Under the pieces are notes generated by a model. It saw nothing but the letters and a program-made list of their open reading frames with translations. It had not been told where the DNA came from and did not search any database. A DNA stretch of 64,000 nucleotides from Lepidodermella squamata. Taxonomy: Eukaryota; Gastrotricha. How positions within the stretch are numbered: the stretch's first letter is position 1; every line of letters starts with the position of its first letter. The DNA is taken from the NCBI GenBank assembly GCA_047495785.1, contig JBLDXI010000001.1, forward strand, positions 744,001 to 808,000. The letters are read 5' to 3'. Below, one piece after another: positions 1 to 12,244 of this stretch. The translations under genes and the position numbers were made by a program.

Positions 1-44
1 CATAATAAGTGAGACTAATCGACTCGACAATCAAGTTGAAGTAC

Positions 45-3000
45 CTCCTGCGCAATCGCATCTTGCTTGCTCAATTGCTGTTAAAATCACACCAAAAGAT
101 AAAATCAAACTCAAAATGATTGTGTTTAAAGGCTGATGTGTTGAAAAAATAATTTGTCATTCCAAAAAATAAATGTGGGCTTACCGATGCTATTTCTGTG
201 GAAATTTGAGCGAAAACATAGACCCGATCAACAAGCAAAACAACAAGTAGATGGCTGCCGTCGTGAACGGGGCTCCAGCGAATTTTGACAGCGCTCAATG
301 TGTCTAGCATCGCATTTGCTCCCATCAACTCCTGCATCACGCTCGAAGGTGCTTCGTTGCCTAAATCCAGAGTGTCCTCGACGTTCCATGTATAGCCACC
401 AGTTGATTCGCATTCGTAAACCACGACTTGACACGAGAAGGGCGATGGCACTGCCGCCACAGAGCCGCGTTGAAGCAATCTCTTCCCGTTCATGCTATCG
501 ATAGGGCTGACAGGTGGGCTGTTGAATGTAAACGGGGTCGCTACAACCGGGTTAGTTCGCCCACAAGCGACTGCAATTCGGCAAGAAAACGCGCATGACA
601 CACCGATAATTTTCGCATTAGGACAATTTGAGAAAAATGGCGGCCGCAGTTGCGAAGATTCAGCGCCGTCTATTAAGAATGATTGCGGCCTATCGCCCGG
701 CATTTTCCACTCTTGCCACGTTAAGTCGCATTTCGAAGTTCTGACGCCGGACCAAAATCGAACAGTCCCGTCTGTACAGCCGATGACGAGTTGGTAGGGT
801 GAACAGAGGTTCGACAGGAAGGAAGAGCTCATTTGCGAAATCGCAGCATCTGCTTGGGCCAACCCGACCCCGAGCGGCAGAGGTAGCGCGATCGATGATA
901 AAGGTTCTAGTGCTACCATCATCCTCGTTTCAGTTGCTATAGACAGAGACGACGATGACGGGTGCATTTGTGGTAGGCTCTCAGTGGGCGAGGCAATACC
1001 CTCCATACTCGCCGGTTTCGACATAGGCGAGGATACAGTGATGTGAAACGACTGAAGCGTAACCGAGCCATTCAACGAAACAACAAGTTGGATTGCGATG
1101 AATTCCGAAATTTCACTAGAGCTACCCGCCGCGCTGACGTCTGTGGCAGTATGCAGACCGGCGTTTGCCATCGGAAAGGCAGCGATAGGGAAGACGTGGA
1201 AAAAACGGCAGTCTGAATTCAAATTGTTTTCGTGTTGAAAATGCGATAACCGCAAAACGCAAGCAGGCCTCGAAGCTGATTGCTGACTAACAATGCCCAA
1301 TCGCTCGTCCACCTTACTCAACTGGCCTTTCTTTTTCAGGCGAGAGAAAAACGTGTAGGCATCTATGATAACTTGCATCGCTGTGAAGCCTTTCGACGAC
1401 CGTAGGAGGAAAACCGTAGACGGACTGACTCCACAGGGTGAAAAATGACCGGCAAAACTTGTCGGAATCCATGCGACTTGATGATGGTCTTTCTCAGGTA
1501 GAACAACGCGAGTTACCTCGGCGAAACCGCCTGATTGATGAAGTTGGGTTGTCGGGGTTACCTTCCAGAAAACTAGCTCGCCCGGCGACTGGGTGACCAC
1601 TATCGGAAGAACGGGATGAACGACAATGTTTTCCACAGAAGTTCGATGTCCGCAAATTCGTTGGCCGTGATACACGCTTACCAGGGTTGAGTGCTTAGCT
1701 TTCTCAGATAGTGATAGGCTCCAGCGATTAAGCGTGCCGTTATCGTGTACTGAGACCAGGGTGACGTGGCTGTGAGGGTCTGCGTATAAGAGGAGTGGCG
1801 ATGGCAGTAGGCTAGCGGCGTCGGAAGGCGGCAGGGTGCCCGGAAGACAGCTAGTGAAAGTGACGGTGGGTTGCACAAAGGACGCGCCATCGGCTTTGTC
1901 GAGGTGGTCGATGACCCAGAGCAGAAAGCTGCCGTCGGCGGGGCTGAACGATATCACCATATCGGGGCTGTGAATCCATTCGCGCCGCATTAACGCAAAC
2001 TGCAAGGGGCTCAATTTTCCTCGATACTGAAAATAAAAACGATATGAAATCTGCCTTAAAATTAACGTTGATAATTCACCTCGTTGCGGACTCCACGAAA
2101 AGCCAAGGAAGCACTGCTTTGATCAGGCCGAAGAATAGGCGAAGTAGGTACAGCAGGATTGGACGATGAAAGGGACGTGTTTACGGCGTCGAAGTAATCC
2201 CTGTCTTCATACTCGTCATCATCGTCATCGCCTACCTTAAAACCGTTCGGGTTATCGTTGTCCTTAGCGAAGTGAGGCTTTGGCTGTGAATTGCGCGGTC
2301 GCGGCCTGCCGGCATTGGCGTATTGCTCTAAGCTTTGAAGGGCGGCCATGTGCTTGTTGTTAAGCCAAAACACGCAAAAATTCGACGTAGGATGCGAATT
2401 CAGGTAATCAGCCAGAATAGGCGACGGCAGGTCAGCGAATGGAGATATTGAGGCAACGAGGTGGAACTGACGGAATGACTCAAGCACGCATGAATTTTCG
2501 ACAAAATTAACTTTCACCACGGATGATATCTTTCGACTCGAGCTCAACGCAGCTATACCGGGCGAGTTGCCGACTTGCCCTGAGGTGGGCTGCTGGCCAT
2601 GTTGTTGCGACGTATGGGTTGGGTTAGCGGCCATCTCAAGCCAGACCCGGCAAACTCGGTCGGTACAAACAGACAGAACTGCGTTCGCAATACTATCCGC
2701 AAATATTTCAGAGCCATTCTGACGCCACGAAAATGAAACCACTGAATACGGATGAGGTAAATACGTGAACGCGTATGGAGCTGAATTCGAGAGAATTTCC
2801 GAATCTGGGAATAAAACAAAACAAAGCCATCCATCAGTTTGTTGGCTTTCGGAATACCAAGAGGTAAAAGACGATAAAGCTCCCGATTAAAATTTGAAAG
2901 CGCGGTGGGAAAAATATATTGGTAATTTAGTGAAGCAACAGACCAGAATCGGTATTAATGGCCACTCTTTTTCGAGGCTCATAATGCCATGTATTGGCAG

Positions 3001-4064
3001 ACCGTTTGTTTTTCTTCTTAATATTATTCGCATCTAGGAATAGTCAATTTCTATCCGTTAATTGCTTGTCCAAATCTTGGCTAGGATTACTGAAAAGGTA
3101 TCGCTGACCGCAGGACTTGGTAATTTTACAAATGAGTAAAGCGGGGTTAATAGGAAATCTTTCTTATAACTGCGAGGTACTGCAAACTAACCACGTCTCG
3201 CAAAAAATCTGTACTTTCCGACTAGATTCCCTAATTTCAACCCTCAACAATGAAAAGCAGGAGAATAAATGAGTCACCAAGTATTACCTTTCGTGTTTTT
3301 ATACCAGACTTTCAGAATAGGATCGTTCTGTGGAGAAAAAACAATTAGGTGGTGGATTACAAACCTTAGAGTTGTTTAAAACTTACATCGCATGTAGAAG
3401 CGAAAAAAGCACCGTCGGGTGAAAATTGCACTTTGTTTATTGGTTTTTCAAGCCTGATATTAGAAATTCAGAATTAAAACAAAAATCAAGTAAATAGCTT
3501 CAACTTACTGTAACGACGCCAAATTTTTCCAATCTTCAACAGCGTCTTGAGGTTCGACGTCTTCATGCTGGGGATACTCATCACCGCCAATCAGAAAAGC
3601 CTTAGCCTTAACGACTTCCCACAGCTGAAGATAAAGACCACTTGCGGCAAGCAATCGGGTAGCATCAGAATCGCAAGACAGCGCGCGAACTTTGTCACAG
3701 GCCACAATGGTACTGGTCTGTTTCCAGGATATCTAATCAAACACAAGTCAATATCGTAACAACGTCAGATCAAGAATTGAAATACTCTGTCTTGGAGGCA
3801 CTCCTTTATCGAGCAAACTTCGTAAACTTGGATGGTATTTTCGGCAGCGAGAAATACTTTCCCGTTATTAGAACAACACACGGCGCTGACCGTTCGCTTC
3901 TGCGGGTCTTGGATGATTTGAAGGCGCTCAAAATGCGAGCCGAGAATAAACAGGTGAGAACCGGATCCATATGCTAGAATGTCGGCGCCATGGGCGAGAC
4001 CGGAATCAACGCTTTGCCCATTGGTATTGCACGCCCCGGTTAGTATTTGAAAAGGAATCGGCAT
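45..4064 (-). CDS. DmX-like / Rabconnectin-3 alpha WD40 protein, N-terminal part (cut by window edge)
   Basis: Exons, in coding order: 4064-3786, 3717-3509, 3453-3387, 3327-3288, 2804-2080, 2026-185 and probably 77-45; phases agree at each join and about 1,065 codons are visible. The N-terminus (MPIPFQILTGACNTNG, then YGSGSHLFILGSHFERLQII) and later blocks (FSPDGAFFAST, LKVWYKNTK, VVSFSW, WLNNKHM, WKVTP, VAWIPTSF, IVSQQSASRPAC) follow the order of animal DMXL1/2, the metazoan Rav1 homologues. Known family role: part of the RAVE/Rabconnectin-3 complex that assembles the V-ATPase. The WD40 blades lie in the visible half; the Rav1 C-terminal region would be off the left edge. An acidic stretch (DDDDDEYEDRD) lies in the 2804-2080 exon. 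The last small exon (77-45) is the weakest call. Nothing looks broken. Confidence 0.87.
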
Positions 4065-4716
4065 GAGGATGCGGGTTCGTCAATACTACATGTCAGGGTG
4101 GATGGAAACTTTTTTACATTCAAAAAAATAAATCCTAAATTTTAAAATGGCAAAAATAGAAAATTTGGCTTTACATCTCAGCGAAAATAAATACTCATCA
4201 GCACAGTAATGTAACGAATTAGCAGTATAAAGTTCAGCACGATCCCAGTTAACCAAATTTGCGACTCATTTGCAGATAGAGTGTGGGTGAAGTGTTGATT
4301 AGGTGAAAAGCGAATCAGGACAAAATCGCACCTCCTAATCGATATTTGTTCGGCTGAAAGATAGTATATGGTCATAAACAAACAAGGAGTGGCGCTCTTA
4401 GCATTTGAATAATCCAGCACAATATAAACATAATAGTATCGGCACGCGCGCTTTAAACTGGAGCCATTGGCAGTGGTAGCTAATTCACAATATTGAGGAG
4501 CAAAGCGTGTCACAACGACATACTTATAGAAGAGCCCAACAGCCCAGTGTCACTTTCACAGCATTATAAATTAATGTGATTTCCTATCACCATGGTAAAA
4601 AAACTGAAGACAAGAGAAAGCGATAAAAGCGAAGAATAGCGATGGAAAATTGTATGGATGCATTGCGAATTAAATTAAAATGAAAGCTTCAATCATTTGG
4701 TAAAATTGCTGATCAT
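4065..4716. other. Intergenic, no gene seen
   Basis: AT-rich spacer of 652 bp between the start codon of the DmX-like gene and the stop codon of the myotubularin-like gene, both on the minus strand. It should hold the promoter of the first and the 3' UTR of the second. The open frames inside have no family resemblance. Confidence 0.6.
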
Positions 4717-6860
4717 TCAAGAATTTAAAAAATCCTCCGGATAAGATTCAAAATCATATTCATGCTTGAGTATAAAATCGCCCCAAAACCGAAGACATGC
4801 TTGCTGATACCGCGGAATTATCACCGAATCGACATGCTTTACAGCGAAATATTCCTGAGGAGAAGCCATGTTTTGATTCACGGCTGCGTGCGTCAGGAAC
4901 AGCGGTTTGTATATCACCAATTTATTGGAGGAGCGTTGGCGAAACAAATTCTTCGGGGCAAGGCTAAAAGAAATAATAAATATACCACCGACATTTAAAA
5001 TGTCATGATTTTACCGGCTCATAAATGAAGAAAAGGAATCATTGTTGACAGCTACAGTGTTTCTAGAACCGCGCACACTGTCATCTCCATCCGCCAAATT
5101 TCCTTCACTGTGGGATCGGTTGAAAACAGGATGATTTTCGTCCAAATTAAACGGGTAGTAAGAGATTGGACGATCCATGGGAACAGCATTATTCGGACGC
5201 GCAATCCGAGGCTGGCGCAATTTAGAAGGCACAAAAGACTGATTGATAAATTTTGTCAGTATTGCACGGCTGACGTTTTTTTCGACAGGGAAAAACCACC
5301 GGTGATGACCCCGATCTCTACGGCACGCATCAATGCGATCTTTCGGAGACGAAAATGAGAATTCGTAGAAATATTCGGTTAAGAAAGCATTTGCTATTGC
5401 ACTCAAATAATCGCTTGTAATGGAAAAGTCCATCGGATTCTGGCATATTAGTTGGTGAAAGCAGTCCAAGAACAGGATAAACAGATAATTTGGCTGTTTT
5501 TTCGTAGTTCGGAACTCGAAGCCCAGGGAAACTAAATGCTTCTGAATCAGGCGATTTACTCTACCAATAGACGATCGGCTTTTCATTGAAAGGCACAGTT
5601 CCGCTAAAGCAGATACAACAAGACAAAGCGACCGGGATCCTAAAAGTTAGAATTTTTTGATTGGATTCATTTATGGGTTTCATTGAAAATCTACCTGATA
5701 AAATTGCAACACCGAAATCTCTCGATTTCATAGATTTGACGACTTCCGAAGTTACTTGGAGAACTTTTGAGACAAGAGAAAGCCAGCGAGCCGGAAATTC
5801 ACCCTCATTGCTCCAAAATATTGCTGTGCTTGCCAGCCAGTCTTTATAGTGGTCGGCAACAATTTCTCGCGCCAAGTCTTCAAAAATTTGCTGAGCAACT
5901 TTTTGGTCACCGAGTAAGAAATCGATGTCGAAAATTTCGGCATCTCGATAGAGGGCAGATTTTGACGTCAGCAAAAGCATAGAGCCGTTTGTATGAGAAT
6001 AAACCCAAATGGTTGACGGAAACAATTTCGGCGCGATGTAATATTGCGATAGATAGTTCGCCAATGTCCGATTCATGTACGATTCAAGGACGAATCCACT
6101 GAAACTGCCGTATGCTCGACTGTAATTGGCGTCCTCTTTGCACGCAAGAATCTCAGCACTCCATTCGCCGTCATTGTTAAAAGGACATATAGTCGAAACG
6201 TCGATGTATTTAGGGTCCAAATAATGAATTCCACCGATTGATGTTTGCTGCTTCTCTAATATACTTGTTTTGTTCTCATAAAGCGTTTGTAATATCTGCG
6301 TTAATCATAAATTTGAATTGAGCAAGAGTTTTGAACTACTAATGACTGACCTTTCTAATCGCGGGTTGAATGCTTCCTTTTCGCTCTGCCAAGAAGAAAA
6401 GGTAAATTCGCAGACCTCGCGTGACAATAATGAATGATTGTATGTCCTCCATCATCAATGAGAGTGTATCTTCGCCAACGAGTTCAAAATATTTCTTCCA
6501 GTCTGCTAGTCTGTCCAAGTCATCTCTAAAATCTGAACAGAAAATGATTTCGACAACAGCTGATAAAAGTATCTTACTTGACGAAGAAACATAAATTTCA
6601 GATACAACACCATAAGGAATGTCATCGTGTTGCGCGAAATTGAATGAAAAACTGGTGAATTCATTAGGAAATCCTTCCAACAGCAAGCCGTTGGCATTAC
6701 AGGATAGTCTGACATCTTTTAGATCGTCAGTGAAGGCTCGCTTGAATCGTCTCTTCGAAAAGACATTTGATAGATTGATTGCAGCATCTTTTATAGTTTT
6801 CCGTCTGAATTGCACTCTGCCACAGTGGAGTTTAACTAAAACTGATAAAAATTCTACCAT
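4717..6860 (-). CDS. Catalytically inactive myotubularin-related protein (MTMR10/12 type)
   Basis: Exons 6860-6351, 6295-5695, 5639-5015, 4963-4717; phases agree, 660 aa. PH-GRAM region with VVEIIFCSDFR (compare ELIIYCKDFR in MTMR10), then a myotubularin fold with FPSTIWVYSHTNGS and YLFILFLDCFHQL, and a C-terminal block VDSVIIPRYQQACLRFWGDF matching the MTMR10 ending. Where active members carry the CSDGWDRT phosphatase loop, the spliced protein reads ILSGSRSL: no catalytic cysteine and no Cx5R. Active myotubularins remove the 3-phosphate from PI3P and PI(3,5)P2; the inactive ones act as adapters of active partners. The N-terminus is short against vertebrate MTMR10, so a further 5' exon is possible. 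The start chosen directly follows a TTTTTTTTTAG acceptor-like tract, which could be a cis or a trans-splice site. Confidence 0.82.
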
Positions 6861-7363
6861 CTAAAAAAAAACAAAAATGCCATAATGTTCAAAAACCGAA
6901 GTGTGACTTTTAATCATTGTATGAATTTTAAATTGACAGCAGATGGTAAATGAAAATGCATCAAAGAAGGCGCAAAAGTGTGTGCGAGAATTGACGAGAC
7001 AGAACAGGGGCGCCGCTGGTTCATGTAAAATATACCGGTCGGAACCAGCGCGCAAGGGTTTTTGGCAAAAAAAACAAAGCAAAGCCACAGACTCGACCAC
7101 ACGATGCGGTATAATCATCAACAAACAAAAACGGGAACGGGATGCATTCATTTGATTAGGTATATTCTTAATAATCCAAATATCCCAGAATCACGCTAGA
7201 TGATGAAGCATGGAACGCTTAAGACTGCGGAAAATGTCACAAGTCTGTAAGAAATTTTGAGCGCAAGTAATTCTGAAAGAGTAATCTATTTACAGACAAG
7301 AAACTTCATCTTGTTTTCGTTCGATTTAAAATGGCACATCACACGCATTGATGTCGTGGTCAA
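6861..7363. other. Intergenic, no gene seen
   Basis: About 500 bp between the myotubularin-like gene and the 3' end of the phosphatidylserine synthase gene, both on the minus strand. The overlapping open frames show no family resemblance. It may hold a 5' exon of the myotubularin-like gene, but I could not identify one. Confidence 0.5.
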
Positions 7364-8830
7364 TTATTGCTTCGGGTAAAGCTTCCCGGAATTTTGATGA
7401 TTATTGTAGTGAGGAGTTGATAAAGATCGTCGCCGACGAGGCCTTAGATTTTGCAAGTATTCATCTCTCGTGTAACCATTCGCGAGCGTCGTCGTCGTCG
7501 TTGATTCCTCGACAGCTTTCGGAGGATTTCGACTAAACCGCAAGCCTTTAAATCCGAAATGCCAGATCGTCCATATCACCAGCGATGAAATTAGACCCAG
7601 CCAAAACAACTGCATGTGTGGTGGCAATGGCTTCGAAACAGTTTCAGGGTCGAATTTGATGATGAGCAGAGTCTCGGTGATAATAATAGTAGCCATAACC
7701 CACGCCTGGCGTCCGAAGTGATGACACTGAGGGTCATCCAGGTATTGATAAACCTCACGCATCGAAACAGCTCCGATCGCAGCGAACAACATGATACGCA
7801 GGAAGCACATGTTATGATCTGGCGGGACCCATAAAATGAATTTCAGATAAAAATTGCTCAATTCAGCCAGCAAAAATATCGACGCAACGAGAATCACAGC
7901 AAACCACCGTTTTAACGAAGCTTTAGGTCGCCAGTTGAAATCTAACCACACGTATGGACCAAATTGCCCGACAACGCGGCGGAGCTTGTCACGATAACGA
8001 GGAATCTTCCAAACACCTCTCCAATGATAAGGCTTCATGCTCAAATACTTCAAGGTTATCAATCCGAGAACAATTCCGAGTCCATTGCAAACGATAATAT
8101 CCATAATCCAATGATCCCACCAACACTCTGAGAAATTCGGCAATTGATGTTCCAAAGAATATTCCAGAACTTCGAACATAATCGATAAGATGTTGCAAAG
8201 CCATAAATCTCGCAAGATCAAAGTTTTGACCCACCAGCCGAAAAAATGAACGGGGACAAAAACATCGAACTTGTCATACACATTGTGAAAAGGATTGTCT
8301 GGGCGGCTAGCATCATATATCGTACAACTGCCACCGTAATCTTTTTCAGGCAAAGGAACGCCAAGTTTAGGATCCACGAATGTCATGAGTGTTCGGGCGT
8401 CGTCAACAGTTTGAAACATCATGAATATCAAGCAGAGTTCGTAGGCAATTGACAAGCACAAAATGAATCGCCAGAATGCTGGATGGGGCCTGCGGAACGG
8501 GCCATCGGGCGTCACTGTTACGCCGACCAGCATGAAGGTAAACAATGCAGCTAATAGACCGATTTTTATATTTTCACTACGGTCTGGGGAAGGTGTATAT
8601 GTGCAAGCAACGAAAGCCATCACCGCGCAGAACAGCAAAAGCACTGTGAAATGGTGCTTGCGCCAAAAATATTGAAATGTCACCGAGCCATCATCATAGA
8701 AGTCTTTCGTTCGCCTCAAAACTTCCTCCCAATCGTCGTGAGATGAAGAAGTAGCTGGTAAACTTCTTGTATCGGCTTGCTCATCGTCGGTTGAGAATTC
8801 TTCGTTTTTTACTTCCTTCAATCGCTTCAT
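7364..8830 (-). CDS. PTDSS2: Phosphatidylserine synthase 2 (base-exchange enzyme)
   Basis: Single uninterrupted 488-aa frame starting at an ATG; no intron. Motifs DPKLGVPLPEKDYGG, HNVYDKFDVFVPVHFFGWW, EYSLEHQLPNFSECWWDHW and CNGLG are near-identical to animal PTDSS2, and DPKLGVPLPExDYGG is the marker that favours PSS2 over PSS1. About eight to ten hydrophobic segments start near residue 60 and run to about residue 440. Known role: exchange of the ethanolamine head group of phosphatidylethanolamine for serine in the endoplasmic reticulum (mitochondria-associated membrane), calcium dependent. The C-terminal tail is polar, with a threonine run and RPRRRRS. The conserved acidic and histidine residues of the SECWWDHW block are intact. 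The lack of introns is unusual beside its multi-exon neighbours and may reflect retroposition or intron loss. Confidence 0.95.
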   Translation of the reverse strand: MKRLKEVKNEEFSTDDEQADTRSLPATSSSHDDWEEVLRRTKDFYDDGSVTFQYFWRKHHFTVLLLFCAVMAFVACTYTPSPDRSENIKIGLLAALFTFMLVGVTVTPDGPFRRPHPAFWRFILCLSIAYELCLIFMMFQTVDDARTLMTFVDPKLGVPLPEKDYGGSCTIYDASRPDNPFHNVYDKFDVFVPVHFFGWWVKTLILRDLWLCNILSIMFEVLEYSLEHQLPNFSECWWDHWIMDIIVCNGLGIVLGLITLKYLSMKPYHWRGVWKIPRYRDKLRRVVGQFGPYVWLDFNWRPKASLKRWFAVILVASIFLLAELSNFYLKFILWVPPDHNMCFLRIMLFAAIGAVSMREVYQYLDDPQCHHFGRQAWVMATIIITETLLIIKFDPETVSKPLPPHMQLFWLGLISSLVIWTIWHFGFKGLRFSRNPPKAVEESTTTTTLANGYTRDEYLQNLRPRRRRSLSTPHYNNHQNSGKLYPKQ

Positions 8831-11500
8831 ATTAAAATTCTAATGAACAAGGGCAAGTTCTCAACTACAGAAGAGAAAGTAAAGCGTTGAAAAGCAGATA
8901 CTCATACGGCATCATTCAACATACAACATACAACACCATAAACCCAAAACCCTTCACCCATCACCTTACCTCATTTCGCGCGATCAGGGATCAGGTTAGG
9001 TCAGGTTGAATAAGCAGAGAACAGGTCATACGTGATATAGTAAGAGTATGAGATTCGCGCTTTGAAGGCTAGCAACTAGCAGCTAATAGGCTACGAAATA
9101 TCTCTGATACTCAGGCGAAAATCAGTCTCACGTAGCGCACCCCCGAGGAAGGCAATGAATGTGAAGTTGGTGGTGGTTGTCCGCGTCTGGTCGCGATTTG
9201 TCGCGGTCAACTTTCATGATTCAAGGTCATTTAATAATAAAATATGAAATCCCAAGTATTTGCAGTTTTTTCGATAAGGAAAAAGCAATATGGAATAATT
9301 GTAAGAGATTTATAAATATAAAGTGTCTAAAACATTTGAAAATTCATTTTTCGATTATTTTGCAGTATGGTAGCAAATGATAAACTATCAACTATCGAAT
9401 CTTCACACAACAATCGGGGTCGGAGTTTTGTGGAAAAATAATTATATAATTAAAAAATAAAAATTTCTGAAAGCTCAGAATTTATTCCGGTTTATAATAA
9501 AAGAGAAAACCCGTTTTGAAGTCTTGCGGTTTGGGAGATCGCTGCGGTTGACGACTTGTGAGCTTTGCCTAAGGTGTGTTCTTTCTAACCTGTAACCTGT
9601 CCTCTTGGTTTGTGTTGGGCCTCGCCGAGTTTTATTTGCTTGCTATTTACTAGAAAGCATGTCGATTGGCACAAGCTGTTGCAGTATCTCTTTTAGCTTA
9701 TTAAAACATGACACTCAGAACTCAGAATGCTTACTTGTCCATTCACCGGTCTCAAAACGTTTCAACAATAAGTCAAGCAGACTTGTGTATTCTATTGATG
9801 TTTCTTATTTACATGATTTATTTTGGAGTCAGAGTCTGTTAGCCCTTTCTAGGCAATGACTTCCATTTGGCAGTTTGTTTTTATGCTTTACGTTTACTTC
9901 AAGCGCCAGCTGATAATGCAAAATGGCATTTGTTTTCTTGTGTCGAGGGATTTATCACTCATTTATGAAGTTAATGTTGTCCCTAGAAGTTATTCACTTG
10001 GTAAAATAGAATACTGTGTGTTCTCGGTACACCTGTCTTCCCGTTGCAATGCTGAGAGCAATTTTCGCGATTTTGCAGATTGCTTAAAATCACAAGAAGT
10101 TATGGTTGAGCAAGTCACGAAATCTGGCAGCCAGAAACCTAATAAATGCCTCCGAGACTACATTATTTCGATTTCATTTGCCAATGTGCAAGCAGCCCTC
10201 ATTCCTGATGGCTAGACATTACTGCCATCAACTCAATCTACTCTACGATTTGAGGAAATTACGGTCGAGCCTAAGAAATCTCTGTTGAATCGAATCTTGG
10301 TGCGATTACACGAATTCGAAAGAAATGCAAGCTGATTGTAAAGTTCAAAGCGCAGTTATGGATTACTGGCATAGCTGACCAGTTCATCTAATGAAATTCA
10401 GCTCAATAGTCGGACGATCTAGGGAGCGAACGTTAATGTGTTTCTCAAAATACATATTCCAGCCATCGCTTATTCCGTTCATTCGTGCTCTGTGTTCAAC
10501 GCCTAGATCTATTTGCATCTGTTGCTGTCATGAATTAGGCAGGCTTGAATGAATGAAGACATCTATTCTTCCTTCCTGCTATGGCTGTAACTCATGATCA
10601 TTGGAGTCTTCTGAAATTCATCACTGTCAGTGATCAGTGATCAATGTTTCGCGCCTCCTTTGGTGGTCGCATCGTCAATCATTTGTAAAGAAAATGCTGT
10701 TGACAAACTGGAAGCCCAAGATCGTGTCCAGATCCAGGAATTTCTCGCGATTTTAGGCAACAATTCTCGATTTTTTCTTTTGGCCGGCATCTGTGAAGTT
10801 AACAAGATCTGCAAATCACTGGACGTTGATCGCTGATAAGAAAATGAAGTTTGCTTTCAAAGGATCGTCCTGCAAGAAAGCTGACTATTATGAACTAATC
10901 TCGGTGCATCCGATTTTTTATTCAATTTTACTGATTATTATTGATGCTTATTGATTACGGTTATGATTACGAATGCCATGTAACTGAGCAATCATCACAT
11001 TGTGACGCTTTGAGTTGTTGGTACGCATAACAGTTGAGCATTAAGCAATAAAAGAACATTCTTTTTGAACTGAAGCCGAGTAGTGTTGTTTTATTACTGA
11101 CGAAAACCATTTGTGAAAGCAGCAGAAAGCCAGCCGCAGAGCCGAGACTTTGCATAATTGTTTCATGATCTCTTGCTGCAAATGACCGAGAAAGAGTTGC
11201 TATATGAACTTTAAGCCTTTCCCTAGTTTCGGTAAATCATAGTGAGCGTTCAAGTAAACAATCCGGGACCCATCCGCCCCGCCGCCGCCAGCTTAAAAAA
11301 ATAAATAAACAACCACGCGTTCCCTTGACAACACTGCGACAACACTAGCCAGAAATTTCATTTTCGAAAACGGCAACGCTAGCAGGGGTTTATTTATTGG
11401 ATTTATATTTATTATTGAATGTTAATAATGATTTTCAATATTAAAAATTCGACCTTGAAATCCTGAATTGTGTCGATCCAGAGCTACCATACTGTGTTCT
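8831..11500. other. Intergenic, no supported gene
   Basis: About 2.7 kb between the start of the phosphatidylserine synthase gene and the retrotransposon insertion. Short open frames such as 9856-10215 (+) lack any family resemblance and have ordinary AT-rich composition. I see no tRNA, no long repeat and no clear promoter element apart from what must drive the synthase gene leftward. Confidence 0.5.
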
Positions 11501-11520
11501 CATGCTTGTGCTGTTTTTTC
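11501..11520. repeat. Left target-site duplication of the LINE
   Basis: The 20-mer catgcttgtgctgttttttc occurs here and again, without a mismatch, at 15812-15831. The bases on either side differ, so the repeat is exactly 20 bp. Confidence 0.93.
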
Positions 11521-11569
11521 TGAGGAGCTGAGGAGAGAAGACCAAATAACGCTCAGCCAGGGCGTTGAC

Positions 11570-12244
11570 ATGCTCGACGGTTCTGAACCGGGCCGGCGTT
11601 CCTACTCCGACGTGACTCGACTTGCTAGCGAGTTGGAATGTATGAAGCGAGATATTAACGCGACGATGGTCGAAAACATGAAGGCGAAGGCTAATTTCGA
11701 AAAAGACAGCCACAAGGGTTCGTATGTTCTGACAGGCATCCCTGAAGCAAAAGGCGAGACAGGCGACCAACTGCTGAACTGCATCTTGAACGCTGTGAAA
11801 TCGCTACACCAGCCAGATGTTGGATCCGCCATCAGACAGGGAAGACCGTCCCCAGCTGCCCGGCCGATTCTATTCCAGCTGACGGAAGAGGGCCACGACA
11901 AGATGAAACGGAAGCTTAAAGACGTACAAGCCCAGCTCCCAGCTGGGGCTCGCATCAGACCCTGGCTCTCCTTTGATCTACATCGACGAGAACAAGAGCT
12001 CAAAATCCGAGGACGAACGATGAAATCCGCCGGGCTGGTAGACTACTTCCAGATTCGAGGTGGCTTGCTGAGAGGCATCAAGAACGTCGAGACTGTTAGT
12101 CGGATCGAGGCTCATTACGAGGGAGCATTCTTGAAAGTCAACGAGGTGACAGCGTCTGACTGGGAAAAGTTCGACAAAAGGTTCCCCGAAGTATCACCCC
12201 TTCGTGTTCGTGCTCCGACTCAAGCGGCAGGCGGGCAGCATTAG
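11570..12244 (+). CDS. LINE ORF1 protein (RRM-like nucleic-acid chaperone)
   Basis: First in-frame ATG inside the element gives 224 aa (MLDGSEPGRR...). The frame stays open upstream to 11468, but that stretch is host target sequence, so the longer start is rejected. The central part (YVLTGIPEAKGE, RQGRPSPAARPILFQL, then RIRPWLSFDLHRREQELK and YFQIRGGLLRG) has the layout of LINE ORF1 RRM domains, which bind the element RNA. An N-terminal charged helix may be a short coiled coil. The frame ends in TAG at 12242-12244, and ORF2 continues in exactly the same frame. No zinc knuckle is seen. Confidence 0.8.
   Translation: MLDGSEPGRRSYSDVTRLASELECMKRDINATMVENMKAKANFEKDSHKGSYVLTGIPEAKGETGDQLLNCILNAVKSLHQPDVGSAIRQGRPSPAARPILFQLTEEGHDKMKRKLKDVQAQLPAGARIRPWLSFDLHRREQELKIRGRTMKSAGLVDYFQIRGGLLRGIKNVETVSRIEAHYEGAFLKVNEVTASDWEKFDKRFPEVSPLRVRAPTQAAGGQH
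12242..12244 (+). promoter_or_regulatory. Single in-frame TAG between ORF1 and ORF2 (possible readthrough site)
   Basis: The context is cag cat TAG gtt ttg ttg. ORF1 and ORF2 share one frame and are separated by this one codon. It could be a programmed stop or one point mutation in a formerly fused frame. Confidence 0.75.

Noticed and set aside
9856-10215. 119-codon plus-strand open frame
   Set aside because: AT-rich, no recognisable domain, no splice or promoter support; probably chance.
11468-11569. Longer start for LINE ORF1 upstream of the element
   Set aside because: This part lies in host DNA and the target-site duplication; the first ATG inside the element is at 11570.
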